A stretch of DNA of 53,111 nt from an uncultured Lachnospiraceae bacterium (lineage in GTDB: Bacteria; Bacillota; Clostridia; Lachnospirales; Lachnospiraceae): the NCBI GenBank assembly GCA_910586275.1, contig CAJUIM010000005.1:1-53111 (forward strand), in the 5' to 3' direction. The position numbers were made by a program, and so were the translations under genes. Each line of letters opens with the position of its first letter. The stretch's first letter is position 1. Of the stretch, positions 41,610 to 50,715 are shown in pieces. The notes beneath the pieces are model-generated. The model saw only the letters and a program-made list of their open reading frames with translations, had not been told where the DNA came from and did no database searches.

Positions 41610-42458
41610 ATGACGGCGGTTGGTAAAATAAAAAACGGGCTGTTGGTATTCCTGAAATATTTTTCTTTGGTTTTTTTCTCTTTCATAGCGATTCTGCCGG
41701 TAGTATCCTGTGTGATCACGGCATTTAAGACGAACGAGGAATATCAGAGCACCAACGTAATGACATTGCCGCAGAGCTGGCTGAATTTCTCCAATTTTAC
41801 GGAGGCGTTCCAGCGGGCGAACATGGGACGGGGCTTTTTGAATTCCGGTATCGTGCTTGTCTGCGTATTGGCCGGCTCCATACTGATCGGGACGCAGCTG
41901 GCTTATATACTGAACCGGTTTAAATTCCCGGGCAACGGGCTGGTCCGTAATCTGTTCCTTTTTGCCACATTGCTTCCGGGCGTGGCAATGCAGGTATCGG
42001 TTTATTCGATTATGAATGCATTGGGATTTATCAATCATTTGTACGGATATATTATCCTGATGATGGGCACGGATGTCATTTCCATATACATCTTTATCCA
42101 GTTCTTTGAAAATATACCGGTATCGCTGGACGAATCGGCGATTGTGGACGGGGCTTCCTATTTTACCATATACGGCAAAATATTGCTCCCGCTGCTGAAG
42201 CCGGCAATCGTCACGTCCATGATACTGAAAGGCGTGGGCACATATAACGAATATTACATGGCGCAGCTGTATCTGCAGGATAAGACCAGGCTTGGAACGG
42301 TTGCCACTTCCCTGTTTACGTTTACCGGGCCGCTTGGCAGCCAGTACAATTTAATCTGTGCAGGGGTGATCATCTCTCTTCTGCCGGCATTGCTGATTTT
42401 TGTCCTTTGCCAGAAACAGATTTACAGCGGACTTGCCGCGGGTGCGGTAAAAGGATAG
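41610..42458 (+). CDS. ABC transporter permease, MalG-like
   Basis: The second membrane subunit of the importer has 282 residues and six segments, with the EAA-type loop in LDESAIVDGASYFTIYGKIL. It follows the first permease after one base, with GGGGG before the start, implying coupled translation. Typical C-terminal IYSGLAAGAVKG of MalG-type permeases is present. Confidence 0.92.
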   Translation: MTAVGKIKNGLLVFLKYFSLVFFSFIAILPVVSCVITAFKTNEEYQSTNVMTLPQSWLNFSNFTEAFQRANMGRGFLNSGIVLVCVLAGSILIGTQLAYILNRFKFPGNGLVRNLFLFATLLPGVAMQVSVYSIMNALGFINHLYGYIILMMGTDVISIYIFIQFFENIPVSLDESAIVDGASYFTIYGKILLPLLKPAIVTSMILKGVGTYNEYYMAQLYLQDKTRLGTVATSLFTFTGPLGSQYNLICAGVIISLLPALLIFVLCQKQIYSGLAAGAVKG

Positions 42459-42499
42459 GAAAGCGCGGGCTGCAGGCACGGAAAGCAAGGAGGGTTATT

Positions 42500-43681
42500 A
42501 TGTTGGCAGGAGAAATGAGGAAACATCTGACGGAAGTTATCATTCCTTTCTGGGAAGGGCTAAAGGATGAGGCCGGCGGCTATTACGGCTGGGTAGGGTA
42601 TGATCTGAAAACAGATGAAAAGGCAGTGAAGGGATGTATTTTAAACAGCAGGATTTTGTGGTTCTTTTCCAATGCATATATGATTCTGAAAGAAGAGAAA
42701 CTGCTGGAGGATGCGAAGCATTCGTTCGAATTTATGAAGAAATACTGCATAGACAAAGAATACGGCGGTATTTACTGGTCGATGAAATATGACGGGGAGC
42801 CGGAGGATACCGCAAAGCATACCTATAATCAGGCATTTGCCGTATATGCCCTGTCCTCATATTATGATGCAAGCAAAGATAAGGAAGCATTGGATCTGGC
42901 ATTTCGGCTGTATCATATAATCGAAGAGAAATGTACGGACGAGACGGGATATAAAGAAAGCTTCGACCGGGCGTTCCGTGAGACGGAGAATGACAAACTT
43001 TCGGAAAACGGTGTGATGGCAGACAAGACGATGAATACTCTCCTGCATGTATTCGAAGCTTATACGGAACTGTTCCGTGTAAGCGGAGACGGGGCGGTGA
43101 AAGATAAAATAAAGCAGATTATGGATACCTTTGCCGACAAGGTATATAATCCGAAGCTGCACAGGCAGGAGGTATTCTTTGACAGACAGTGGAATTCCAT
43201 TCTCAACCTGCATTCTTATGGGCATGATATAGAGACGGCATGGCTGCTGGACCGCGGTTTGGAAGTGGCAGGCGATGAAAGCTATGAGAAGAAGCTGGGT
43301 CCGATGATAGAGGACTTGACCGCCATGATTTATAAGACTGCATTTGACGGGCATTCTCTTGCCAATGAATGTGAAGAGGGAGTGGTGGACGAAAGCAGGG
43401 TTTGGTGGGTGCAGGCGGAAACAATCGTGGGATTTCTGAACGGCTATCAACGGGATTCTTCCAAAACGGAATATCTGGATGCGGCGAAGAGTGTGTGGGA
43501 GTTTATTAAGGAATATATGACGGATCAGAGGGAAGGCAGTGAATGGTTCTGGAAAGTGGACCGGTGGGGGCGTCCCGTGGAAGGGAAACCCATTGTGGAG
43601 CCTTGGAAATGTCCTTACCATAACGGCCGGATGTGCTTTGAGGTAATAAGGAGGAGTTGGAATGTCGCAGAATTTGCATAA
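42500..43681 (+). CDS. Cellobiose 2-epimerase (mannobiose-epimerising)
   Basis: The enzyme epimerises the reducing-end sugar of beta-1,4-linked disaccharides, here probably mannobiose to mannosyl-glucose. The 393-residue protein belongs to the AGE superfamily (alpha6/alpha6 barrel) with SRILWFFSNA, LHSYGHDIETAWLL, VWWVQAETIVG and CPYHNGRMCFEV, where the histidines are catalytic. AAGGAGGG precedes the ATG at 42500. It overlaps the following phosphorylase gene by 20 bases, which fits their sequential reactions. No signal peptide: cytosolic. Confidence 0.92.
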   Translation: MLAGEMRKHLTEVIIPFWEGLKDEAGGYYGWVGYDLKTDEKAVKGCILNSRILWFFSNAYMILKEEKLLEDAKHSFEFMKKYCIDKEYGGIYWSMKYDGEPEDTAKHTYNQAFAVYALSSYYDASKDKEALDLAFRLYHIIEEKCTDETGYKESFDRAFRETENDKLSENGVMADKTMNTLLHVFEAYTELFRVSGDGAVKDKIKQIMDTFADKVYNPKLHRQEVFFDRQWNSILNLHSYGHDIETAWLLDRGLEVAGDESYEKKLGPMIEDLTAMIYKTAFDGHSLANECEEGVVDESRVWWVQAETIVGFLNGYQRDSSKTEYLDAAKSVWEFIKEYMTDQREGSEWFWKVDRWGRPVEGKPIVEPWKCPYHNGRMCFEVIRRSWNVAEFA

Positions 43682-44849
43682 AAAATATTATGAGGAACTC
43701 AGCAAATACGAGGCGTTGGTGAACCGTAAGAATGAAGTGGACGACAGTTTTTATAACGGGGTTTATGACAGGTATAAATACCCGGTGCTGACAAGAGAGC
43801 ATGTTCCGCTGACATGGCAGTATGACCTGAATCCTCAGACCAATCCATATTTTATGAAGAGGCTGGGCGTCAATGCGGTGATGAACGCGGGTGCCATTGA
43901 ATTAAACGGGAAATATTATCTGGTAGCCCGTATTGAGGGGGATGACAGGAAATCCTTCTTCGGCGTGGCGGAAAGCGACAACGGCATTGACGGTTTTCGT
44001 TTCTGGGATTATCCCATTCTCCTGCCGGATACTTGTCCGGAGGAAACCAATGTATATGATATGCGTCTGACAAAGCATGAAGACGGGTATATTTACGGCG
44101 TATTCTGTTCCGAGAGCAAGGACGCTTCGGTGAATGATCTGTCGGCGGCGGTAGCGGCGGCAGGCATCGTGCGCACAAAGGATTTAAAAAACTGGGAACG
44201 GTTGGATAATTTGGTCACTCTCAAGTCTCCGCAGCAGAGGAATGTGGTACTTCACCCGGAGTTTGTGGACGGAAAGTATGCGTTTTATACAAGACCCATG
44301 GACGACTTTATCGAAACCGGTTCCGGCGGCGGCATTGGCTTCGGTCTGTGCGAGGATATTGCCCATGCGGTGATTGATGAAGAGAAAATGACCAGCATCC
44401 GGAAATACCATACGATTACGGAAGCGAAAAACGGTGCCGGCGCAGTGCCTATTAAGACGGAGAAGGGATGGATTCATATTGCCCACGGCGTGCGCAATAC
44501 TGCGGCGGGATTGCGGTATGTCATTTATGCATTCGCTACGGATCTGAAGGATCCGTCCAAAGTGATTGCGGAGCCTTCCGGCCTGCTGATCGGCCCCCGG
44601 GGATGGGAGCGGACAGGGGACGTATCCAATGTGGTATTTACCAATGGGGCAATTGCCAAAGAGAATGGGGATGTGCTGATTTATTATGCATCCAGCGATA
44701 CCCGGATGCATGTGGCGGCCACTACGGTAGATAAGCTGCTGGATTATGTTTTCCGTACGCCGGAAGATCCGCTGCGTTCGGTGGAATGCGTGGCACAGAG
44801 GTGCGGCCTGATCCGTAAGAATCTGGAGTTTTTAGGCGGGGACAGATAA
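43662..44849 (+). CDS. GH130 4-O-beta-mannosyl-glucose phosphorylase
   Basis: This cytosolic enzyme phosphorolyses mannosyl-beta-1,4-glucose, made by the epimerase upstream, to mannose-1-phosphate and glucose. The 395-residue protein fits GH130 subfamily 1 in length and motifs (PLTWQYDLNPQTNPYFMKRL, NAGAIELNGKYYLVARIEG, and ETNVYDMRLTKHEDG, in which D133 is the likely proton donor). RNVVLHPEF and THGVRNTA-like phosphate-site segments (IAHGVRNTAAGLRY) are present. GGAGGAG lies just before the ATG inside the epimerase gene. Confidence 0.92.
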   Translation: MSQNLHKKYYEELSKYEALVNRKNEVDDSFYNGVYDRYKYPVLTREHVPLTWQYDLNPQTNPYFMKRLGVNAVMNAGAIELNGKYYLVARIEGDDRKSFFGVAESDNGIDGFRFWDYPILLPDTCPEETNVYDMRLTKHEDGYIYGVFCSESKDASVNDLSAAVAAAGIVRTKDLKNWERLDNLVTLKSPQQRNVVLHPEFVDGKYAFYTRPMDDFIETGSGGGIGFGLCEDIAHAVIDEEKMTSIRKYHTITEAKNGAGAVPIKTEKGWIHIAHGVRNTAAGLRYVIYAFATDLKDPSKVIAEPSGLLIGPRGWERTGDVSNVVFTNGAIAKENGDVLIYYASSDTRMHVAATTVDKLLDYVFRTPEDPLRSVECVAQRCGLIRKNLEFLGGDR

Positions 44850-44906
44850 GGAAGGAAATTATTGGAAGAAAAAGATAAGATATAGGTTAAGAAAGGGTTG
44901 ATAAAG

Positions 44907-45929
44907 ATGAGTGATATAAAAATAATTGGCGAGCCCGTGAAAAATGTTCCTTGGCAGGAAAGGCCGGATGGGCTGAAGGATGCCCCGATATGGAGATATA
45001 CGGAAAATCCGGTTATCGGAAGGAATCCGGTAAAGGGAGTGGCGAGGATTTTCAACAGTGCGGTTATGCCTTATGGGGATGCATTTATCGGTGTGTTCCG
45101 GGGTGAGCAGGTAAATGGTATTCCGTATATCTATATGGGAAGAAGCAAGGATGGCATTCATTGGGATTTTGAGGAAGAAAAGATTCCTTTTGTGGATGAA
45201 GAAGGAAAGCCTTTCATGCCGGTATATGCTTATGATCCCCGGCTTGTGAAGGTGGAAGATACTTACTATATTATATGGTGTCAGGATTTTTACGGCGCAG
45301 CTATCGGCATGGCGAAGACAACGGACTTCAAGACATTTGTAAGGCTGGAAAATCCGTTCCTTCCTTTTAACCGAAACGCCGTGCTGTTCCCAAGGAAGAT
45401 AAACGGCAATTTTGTAATGCTCAGCCGTCCCAGCGACAGCGGCCATACGCCTTTCGGGGATATCTTCGTGAGCGAAAGCCCGGATTTGGTATATTGGGGA
45501 AAACATCGGCATGTGATGGGCAAAGGAAGCGAATGGTGGGAATCGCTGAAAATCGGCGGCGGCGCAGCCCCGATTGAGACGACGGAGGGCTGGCTGCTGT
45601 TCTACCATGGCGTGACCGGCACATGCAACGGATATGTATATTCCATCGGCGGGGCAATTCTGGATATTCAGAATCCGTCTGTGGTGAAATACAGATGCGA
45701 AAATTTCCTGCTTACGCCGGAGGAGTGGTATGAGGAAAGGGGCTTTGTGCCCAATGTATGTTTCCCCTGCGCAACGATTCATGATTCCGAGAGCGGAAGA
45801 ATCGCAGTTTACTACGGCGCGGCGGACAGTTATGTAGGGCTGGCCTTTACTCAGCTGGAAGATATTGTGGCTTATATTAAAGAACACAGCGCAGTGACGG
45901 CATCCGATACGGAAATCGGCAGAAGATAG
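44907..45929 (+). CDS. GH130 beta-1,4-manno-oligosaccharide phosphorylase
   Basis: This second GH130 enzyme should shorten beta-1,4-manno-oligosaccharides from the non-reducing end by phosphorolysis, giving mannose-1-phosphate. The 340-residue protein fits subfamily 2: IWRYTENPVIGRNPVKGVAR, FRGEQVNGIPYIYMGRSKDG, VYAYDPRLVKVEDTYYI with D110 as probable catalytic acid, and LLFYHGVTGTCNGYVYSIGG. The ATG at 44907 follows GAAAGG; a TTG three codons earlier is less likely. It is separated from the first GH130 gene by 57 bases. Confidence 0.9.
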   Translation: MSDIKIIGEPVKNVPWQERPDGLKDAPIWRYTENPVIGRNPVKGVARIFNSAVMPYGDAFIGVFRGEQVNGIPYIYMGRSKDGIHWDFEEEKIPFVDEEGKPFMPVYAYDPRLVKVEDTYYIIWCQDFYGAAIGMAKTTDFKTFVRLENPFLPFNRNAVLFPRKINGNFVMLSRPSDSGHTPFGDIFVSESPDLVYWGKHRHVMGKGSEWWESLKIGGGAAPIETTEGWLLFYHGVTGTCNGYVYSIGGAILDIQNPSVVKYRCENFLLTPEEWYEERGFVPNVCFPCATIHDSESGRIAVYYGAADSYVGLAFTQLEDIVAYIKEHSAVTASDTEIGRR

Positions 45930-46200
45930 AAAAACGGCACAGATGCGGCGAGACAGAACAGGAACGCAATTTGTTCCGAATTATATTTTTAAGCAATGAA
46001 AAAACAGAAAGAGAGCGAAAAACCATAACAGCCCGGACTCCGAAGACTCGGAGCATGGGCTGTTATCGTAAATGACAATAATAATTGCCGTTCATGATTT
46101 CCCCTCCGGGGAAGAGGCACGATTTATGTAAGGTGATGCTGCGTTAGCGGGCGGCAAAAATCGGTGCGGGCAACGGCAAAGGGAAAGGCGGTATGAGAAT
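45930..46200 (+). other. Intergenic break within the mannan operon
   Basis: This 271-base gap contains the hairpin at 46025-46066 and the ribosome site of the next gene. I see no clear promoter, so the downstream genes may be read through at lower level. Confidence 0.4.
46025..46066 (+). terminator. Two-part hairpin between the phosphorylase and esterase genes
   Basis: An outer 10-bp stem (ATAACAGCCC with GGGCTGTTAT) and an inner 6-bp stem (CTCCGA with TCGGAG) stack around an AGAC loop. No T run follows, so it may be a processing or partial-termination site. Confidence 0.6.
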
Positions 46201-47262
46201 ATGTGGATTCAGCCGGATCATGAGTGTCTGCAGTACTGTGGGAGAATTGATTTCGAGGATATGCGGTCCCCGGAATTTGTATATCCGTGCAGCAGTGTGG
46301 CAGTCCGTGTAAGCGGCGGCAGCCTGATGGTGAAGGTGAGCAACAGGCAGGCTTATTGGGACAATTATCTCGGTTATATTATAGACGGGAAGCAGGGGGT
46401 TATCAGGCTGCCCCGGACGGAGTGCGAGGCTGTGCTGCCTTTGGCGGAAGGGCTGGAAGATGTCATGCATGATGTGCTGCTGTTTAAAAGGCAGGATTCC
46501 TGTCATACTTTCCGTTTTTACGGCTTTTTGGCAGAGGACGGAGCCGCGGTGGAGAGGCCGGCTTCTTTGCCGGCACGGAAGATAGAGGTATACGGTGACA
46601 GCGTGTCCGCCGGAGAAGTATCGGAAGCGGTGGAATTTGCCGGGAAAGAGGATCCGGTCCATAACGGGGAATATTCCAACAGTTATTATTCTTATGCATG
46701 GATGGCTGCCCGGAATTTAAAGGCGCAGATTCATGACATTGCCCAAGGGGGGATAGCCCTTCTGCATGGGACGGGGTGGTTTTCGGAGCCGGATTATATC
46801 GGCATGGAAGAAATTTATGATAAGATTCAGTATCATCCTCAGCTTGGCCCACAGAAGCAGTGGGATTTTAACCGTTACCGTCCGCATGTAGTCATTGTGG
46901 CCATCGGACAGAACGACAGCCATCCGGAGGATTATATGGCGGAAGACTATGAGGGTGCAAAAGCGGTCCGATGGAGGGAGCGTTACAAAGGCTTTATCCG
47001 CAGGCTGCGGCGGATTTACCCGCAGGCAGTCCTTGTTTTGGCAACTACCATACTAAACCATGATGCCGGCTGGGACAGGGCAATCGAAGAGACGGCGGAG
47101 GAACTGCGTAAGGAGGACGGCAATCTGTATCATTTTCTGTACAGTAATAATGGAACGGGCACGCCGGGGCATATCAGGATACCGGAGGCTGAAAGAATGG
47201 CGGCGGAATTGACGGCATTTTTGGAAGGGCTGGGAGAAGGCATTTGGGCAGAGGAAGGATGA
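46201..47262 (+). CDS. SGNH acetylesterase, CE2-like
   Basis: The enzyme should remove acetyl groups from manno-oligosaccharides in the cytosol. The 353-residue protein has an N-terminal beta-sandwich (about 1-125) and a C-terminal SGNH hydrolase domain: S134 in YGDSVSAGE, the Asn block IGQNDSHPED, and H324 in TPGHIRIPE. This two-domain order is typical of carbohydrate esterase family 2, and the R. intestinalis mannan locus has a CE2 in the same setting, as I recall. No signal peptide. The ribosome site is weak (GGCGGTATGAG). Confidence 0.82.
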   Translation: MWIQPDHECLQYCGRIDFEDMRSPEFVYPCSSVAVRVSGGSLMVKVSNRQAYWDNYLGYIIDGKQGVIRLPRTECEAVLPLAEGLEDVMHDVLLFKRQDSCHTFRFYGFLAEDGAAVERPASLPARKIEVYGDSVSAGEVSEAVEFAGKEDPVHNGEYSNSYYSYAWMAARNLKAQIHDIAQGGIALLHGTGWFSEPDYIGMEEIYDKIQYHPQLGPQKQWDFNRYRPHVVIVAIGQNDSHPEDYMAEDYEGAKAVRWRERYKGFIRRLRRIYPQAVLVLATTILNHDAGWDRAIEETAEELRKEDGNLYHFLYSNNGTGTPGHIRIPEAERMAAELTAFLEGLGEGIWAEEG

Positions 47263-47306
47263 ACGGCCGCTGCCTGAGAAGCGGCAAATGGAAAAAGGAG
47301 ATATGG

Positions 47307-48446
47307 ATGATGGATATATTGAGACAATATGGCATGGATTATAAAGAAGGCATTGCGGAAAGAGGAAATTTAGGACGGCTTAAAAAATGTATGGCACGGG
47401 CATCGGAGGGGGAAAAACTGACAATAGGGTTTATCGGAGGATCCATAACGCAGGGTTCTCTGGCTTCGTCCGCGCAGACCTGCTATGCATACCGGGTATT
47501 CCAATGGTGGGAGAAGACATTTCCGGGTGCGGAGTTTACTTATGTGAATGCAGGCGTGGGAGGCACGACATCGCAGTTCGGGGTGGCAAGGGTGCAGGAT
47601 GATCTGCTCCGGCATTCCCCGGATTTTGTGGCAGTGGAGTTTAGCGTAAACGATGAAGACGAGGAACATTTTGCGGAAACTTATGAGGGGCTGATAAGGA
47701 GGATCTACGGAAGCGATTCACGGCCGGCTGTCATTCTGGTGCATAATGTCCGTTATGACAACGGGGTTAACGCGGAAGGGCAGCACAGGAAAGTGGGGAA
47801 GGCTTACGGGCTTCCGTGTATCGCCATGAAGCCGGTTATTTACCGGAAGGTGGAGGAAGGGAGACTGCCGGCAAGAGATATTACGCCTGATGACCTTCAT
47901 CCCAATGACCAAGGGCATGCTTTGGTGGCGGCCGTAATCTGCGGTTTTTTGGATGAGGTATTCAGGGAAAAGGATAGGGAAGAGGAGAGGGAGGAATGGG
48001 GAGGGGAATTGCCTGCGCCTATAACGCCCAATGCTTATGAAAACTCGGTCCGTTACAGAAATGACACATATGAGGCGGAATGTCTGGGCTTTGAGAAAGA
48101 GATGAAGAACGGAACGGAAAACGAGGAAAGAAATTTCCAAAAAGGTTGGACTGCAAGCAATATAAATGATAAAATAGTATTCAGAATAAAGGGAACGGGA
48201 ATAGCGGTTCAATATCGGAAATCGGTCAGGAAACCGGCTCCGGCTGCATGTGTCATAGTGGACGGCAAGGAAGCGGATGCCCGTATTCTGGACGGGAATT
48301 TCGATGAGGATTGGGGTGACTGTTTGTATATCGATACGGTGGCGGAGCGTCTGGAGAATAAAATACATACGGTGGAAATCACCATCGTGGAAAGTAAGGG
48401 GGTGGCGGTTCCGTTTTATCTTGTATCGGTGATTGGCTCACAATAG
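47307..48446 (+). CDS. SGNH acetylesterase, CE17-like
   Basis: The 379-residue protein has an N-terminal SGNH domain (S46 in FIGGSITQGS, VNAGVGGTTSQFG, FSVNDED, and H198 in DDLHPNDQGH) and a C-terminal beta-sandwich (about 265-379) resembling a carbohydrate-binding module. This layout matches the mannan 2-O-acetylesterase family CE17 found together with CE2 in Roseburia mannan loci. The two esterases would remove acetyls at different positions of mannose. AAGGAG precedes the ATG at 47307; a second ATG follows directly. Confidence 0.75.
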   Translation: MMDILRQYGMDYKEGIAERGNLGRLKKCMARASEGEKLTIGFIGGSITQGSLASSAQTCYAYRVFQWWEKTFPGAEFTYVNAGVGGTTSQFGVARVQDDLLRHSPDFVAVEFSVNDEDEEHFAETYEGLIRRIYGSDSRPAVILVHNVRYDNGVNAEGQHRKVGKAYGLPCIAMKPVIYRKVEEGRLPARDITPDDLHPNDQGHALVAAVICGFLDEVFREKDREEEREEWGGELPAPITPNAYENSVRYRNDTYEAECLGFEKEMKNGTENEERNFQKGWTASNINDKIVFRIKGTGIAVQYRKSVRKPAPAACVIVDGKEADARILDGNFDEDWGDCLYIDTVAERLENKIHTVEITIVESKGVAVPFYLVSVIGSQ

Positions 48447-48455
48447 GAGGAGAAT

Positions 48456-50684
48456 ATGGGGACAGCAAAAAGCGGTAAGGGTGAGAAGATGCGCCTGAAA
48501 AAGGCAGCAGGAAGGGGGAGCGGCACAAAGGCAGGTACGGCCGGCATGAGCGAAGGGAAGAAGGCAAAAAGGGCAGATCAGCCGGAACCCCGGAAAGGGA
48601 GAAAGCCTTCTTTGGGGGAAAAGCAGTCTGTCCCGAGAGGAAATACAAGCATTAAGAGGACTTTGACAGGGGCGTTTCTGGTGCCTATAGTGCTGATTAT
48701 CATATTGGGAGTAGTTTCTTACATGACTGCTTCCGATACGATTAAGAAAAAGGTGGAAGAGTCTTCCGAATCCACTTTGAAAGCCATGGGCATGTATTGC
48801 GAACTGCTGACCGGGAATGTATCCAGTAAGGCGTTGGAACTGGTGGCCGGTGATGATTTATCATCCTATTATGATTATTATACAAAAAAGGATGAATCCA
48901 TTGCCATGCAGTATTGGCGTGATGCGAAGAAGAGCCTGCTTCAGATTAAGGCCAGCGTGAACTATCTTTACAGCTATAGCATAATCCCTGAAAACGGGAC
49001 GTACATAAGTTCGGCATCAGGCTCTATGGGCGATGATGCGCTGGAACAGTTTTTCCGGTCGCCGGAAGGCAAATATTTTCAGGAAAATAATACGCGGAAA
49101 AATACTTGGCTTGGGTATCATTCTTTTTTGGATGAACAGATGAAGATGGATCCGGAAAAATACGGACTTGCTTTTTACCAGAAGTTTTTAAGAACCAATA
49201 CTTTTCTTGTCATGGATATTAATATCGAGGCGGTAGAGGAAATGCTGAACGGCATGGATTTCGGCGAAAACAGCATCAAAGCCTTGATTACACAGGACGG
49301 AAGGGAAGTAATCCGCATCCAGCAGGACGGAGAAGGGAGGAAACCGGAAAGCACGGAACCGGTTTTTACGGATAAAGAGTTTTATGCGGAAAGCCTGGGA
49401 GCAGAGGAAGGCGGCAGCAGATATGTAAAATATGACGGGGATAGCTATCTGTATTTGTATGCGCCCATAGGAAGGACCGGGATTATGATGTGCAGTCTGA
49501 TTCCGCAGAGCAATATAGTGAAAGAAGTCAGCTTTATCCGCAATCTATGCATTATTATGATTATCTTGGCGTGCATTATTGCATTTGTCATCGGAAGCAG
49601 AATTTCGGCAGGCATGAGCAAATCGGTAAATATTATGACCAGCGGCTTGGACAGAGTTTCGGAAGGGGATCTGACCCAGAGATTTGACGTGAAGCGCAGA
49701 GACGAATTCGGGCTTTTGGCAAAGGGGCTGAACGATATGCTGGCAAGCATGCGTACGTTAATGTCCGATATGAAGAAGTTCGGGAATCAGGTAAAAGAGA
49801 TGGCGGACGGGGTAGCCCTGAAGTCGGATACCATCAATACGTCTATTATAGAAATATCCGATGCGGTGGATGACGTGGCGTCAGGTACGCAGACGCAGGC
49901 AAAGGATGCGGACATGAGCAACAGTAAGATGGCAGACTTTGCGCAGAAGGTGGACAGCGCATGCGAAGATGCCGACGACATGGGCAATACTATAGAGCGG
50001 GCCACTGCGGCAGTCGGCCAGGGACGTGTGATTGTGGACGAACTGAGCGGCAAGACGGAAACCACAGTGGCAATCACCAAGGTTCTGGTGGAAAACATTA
50101 ATGATGTGCAGGAGCGTTCCGCGGAAATTGAGAAATTTATCGATACCATTAACAGTATTGCCAGGCAGACCAATCTTCTCTCGCTGAATGCTTCCATAGA
50201 GGCGGCCAGGGCCGGCGAGAACGGCAAGGGCTTTTCCGTAGTGGCGGAGGAAATCCGGAAACTGGCGGATGAGTCTATGCAGGCAGGGAAAAGCATAAAG
50301 AAAATTGTGGAAAACATCGTGGAAACCACGGAAAAGACTACAGACTCCGCAAGAGAAGCAGAAACCATTGTATTTGCACAGGCAGATGCACTGAAAGAAA
50401 CCGTTCAGGTATTCGGTGAAATCAATGACTGTGTGGAGAGGCTTGTAAACGGGCTGAAGGACATTGCGGGCGGCATGAGGGAAATCAACAGGGAAAAGGA
50501 TATGGTGCAGGAATCCATACGGAGCATCAGCGTCGTATCCGAGCAGTCCGCCGTTGCCACGGAAGAAGTTACGGCGGCATTGGACGGACAGGTAAAAGTA
50601 ATTTCCGATCTGGCGGAGGACGTGGAACAGCTGAAGAAGGAAGCGGCGGCATTGGACCATTCCATCAGCAGATTCAAGGTATAA
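48456..50684 (+). CDS. Methyl-accepting chemotaxis protein encoded in the mannan operon
   Basis: This 742-residue chemoreceptor lies nine bases after the CE17-like gene, with AGGAGG before the ATG, so it is part of the operon. Its N-terminus is unusual: about 68 highly basic, low-complexity residues precede the first membrane segment (about 69-91). An extracytoplasmic Cache-like sensor extends to about 350, then a second segment (about 358-378), HAMP (MSKSVNIMTSGLDRVSEGDL) and the signalling coiled coil with hairpin tip IARQTNLLSLNASIEAARAG. I infer that it senses a product or form of beta-mannan and that chemotaxis is induced with the uptake genes. Confidence 0.9.
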   Translation: MGTAKSGKGEKMRLKKAAGRGSGTKAGTAGMSEGKKAKRADQPEPRKGRKPSLGEKQSVPRGNTSIKRTLTGAFLVPIVLIIILGVVSYMTASDTIKKKVEESSESTLKAMGMYCELLTGNVSSKALELVAGDDLSSYYDYYTKKDESIAMQYWRDAKKSLLQIKASVNYLYSYSIIPENGTYISSASGSMGDDALEQFFRSPEGKYFQENNTRKNTWLGYHSFLDEQMKMDPEKYGLAFYQKFLRTNTFLVMDINIEAVEEMLNGMDFGENSIKALITQDGREVIRIQQDGEGRKPESTEPVFTDKEFYAESLGAEEGGSRYVKYDGDSYLYLYAPIGRTGIMMCSLIPQSNIVKEVSFIRNLCIIMIILACIIAFVIGSRISAGMSKSVNIMTSGLDRVSEGDLTQRFDVKRRDEFGLLAKGLNDMLASMRTLMSDMKKFGNQVKEMADGVALKSDTINTSIIEISDAVDDVASGTQTQAKDADMSNSKMADFAQKVDSACEDADDMGNTIERATAAVGQGRVIVDELSGKTETTVAITKVLVENINDVQERSAEIEKFIDTINSIARQTNLLSLNASIEAARAGENGKGFSVVAEEIRKLADESMQAGKSIKKIVENIVETTEKTTDSAREAETIVFAQADALKETVQVFGEINDCVERLVNGLKDIAGGMREINREKDMVQESIRSISVVSEQSAVATEEVTAALDGQVKVISDLAEDVEQLKKEAAALDHSISRFKV

Positions 50685-50715
50685 ATGGTATTTGGATGCA
50701 AGAGGAGGACGGAAA

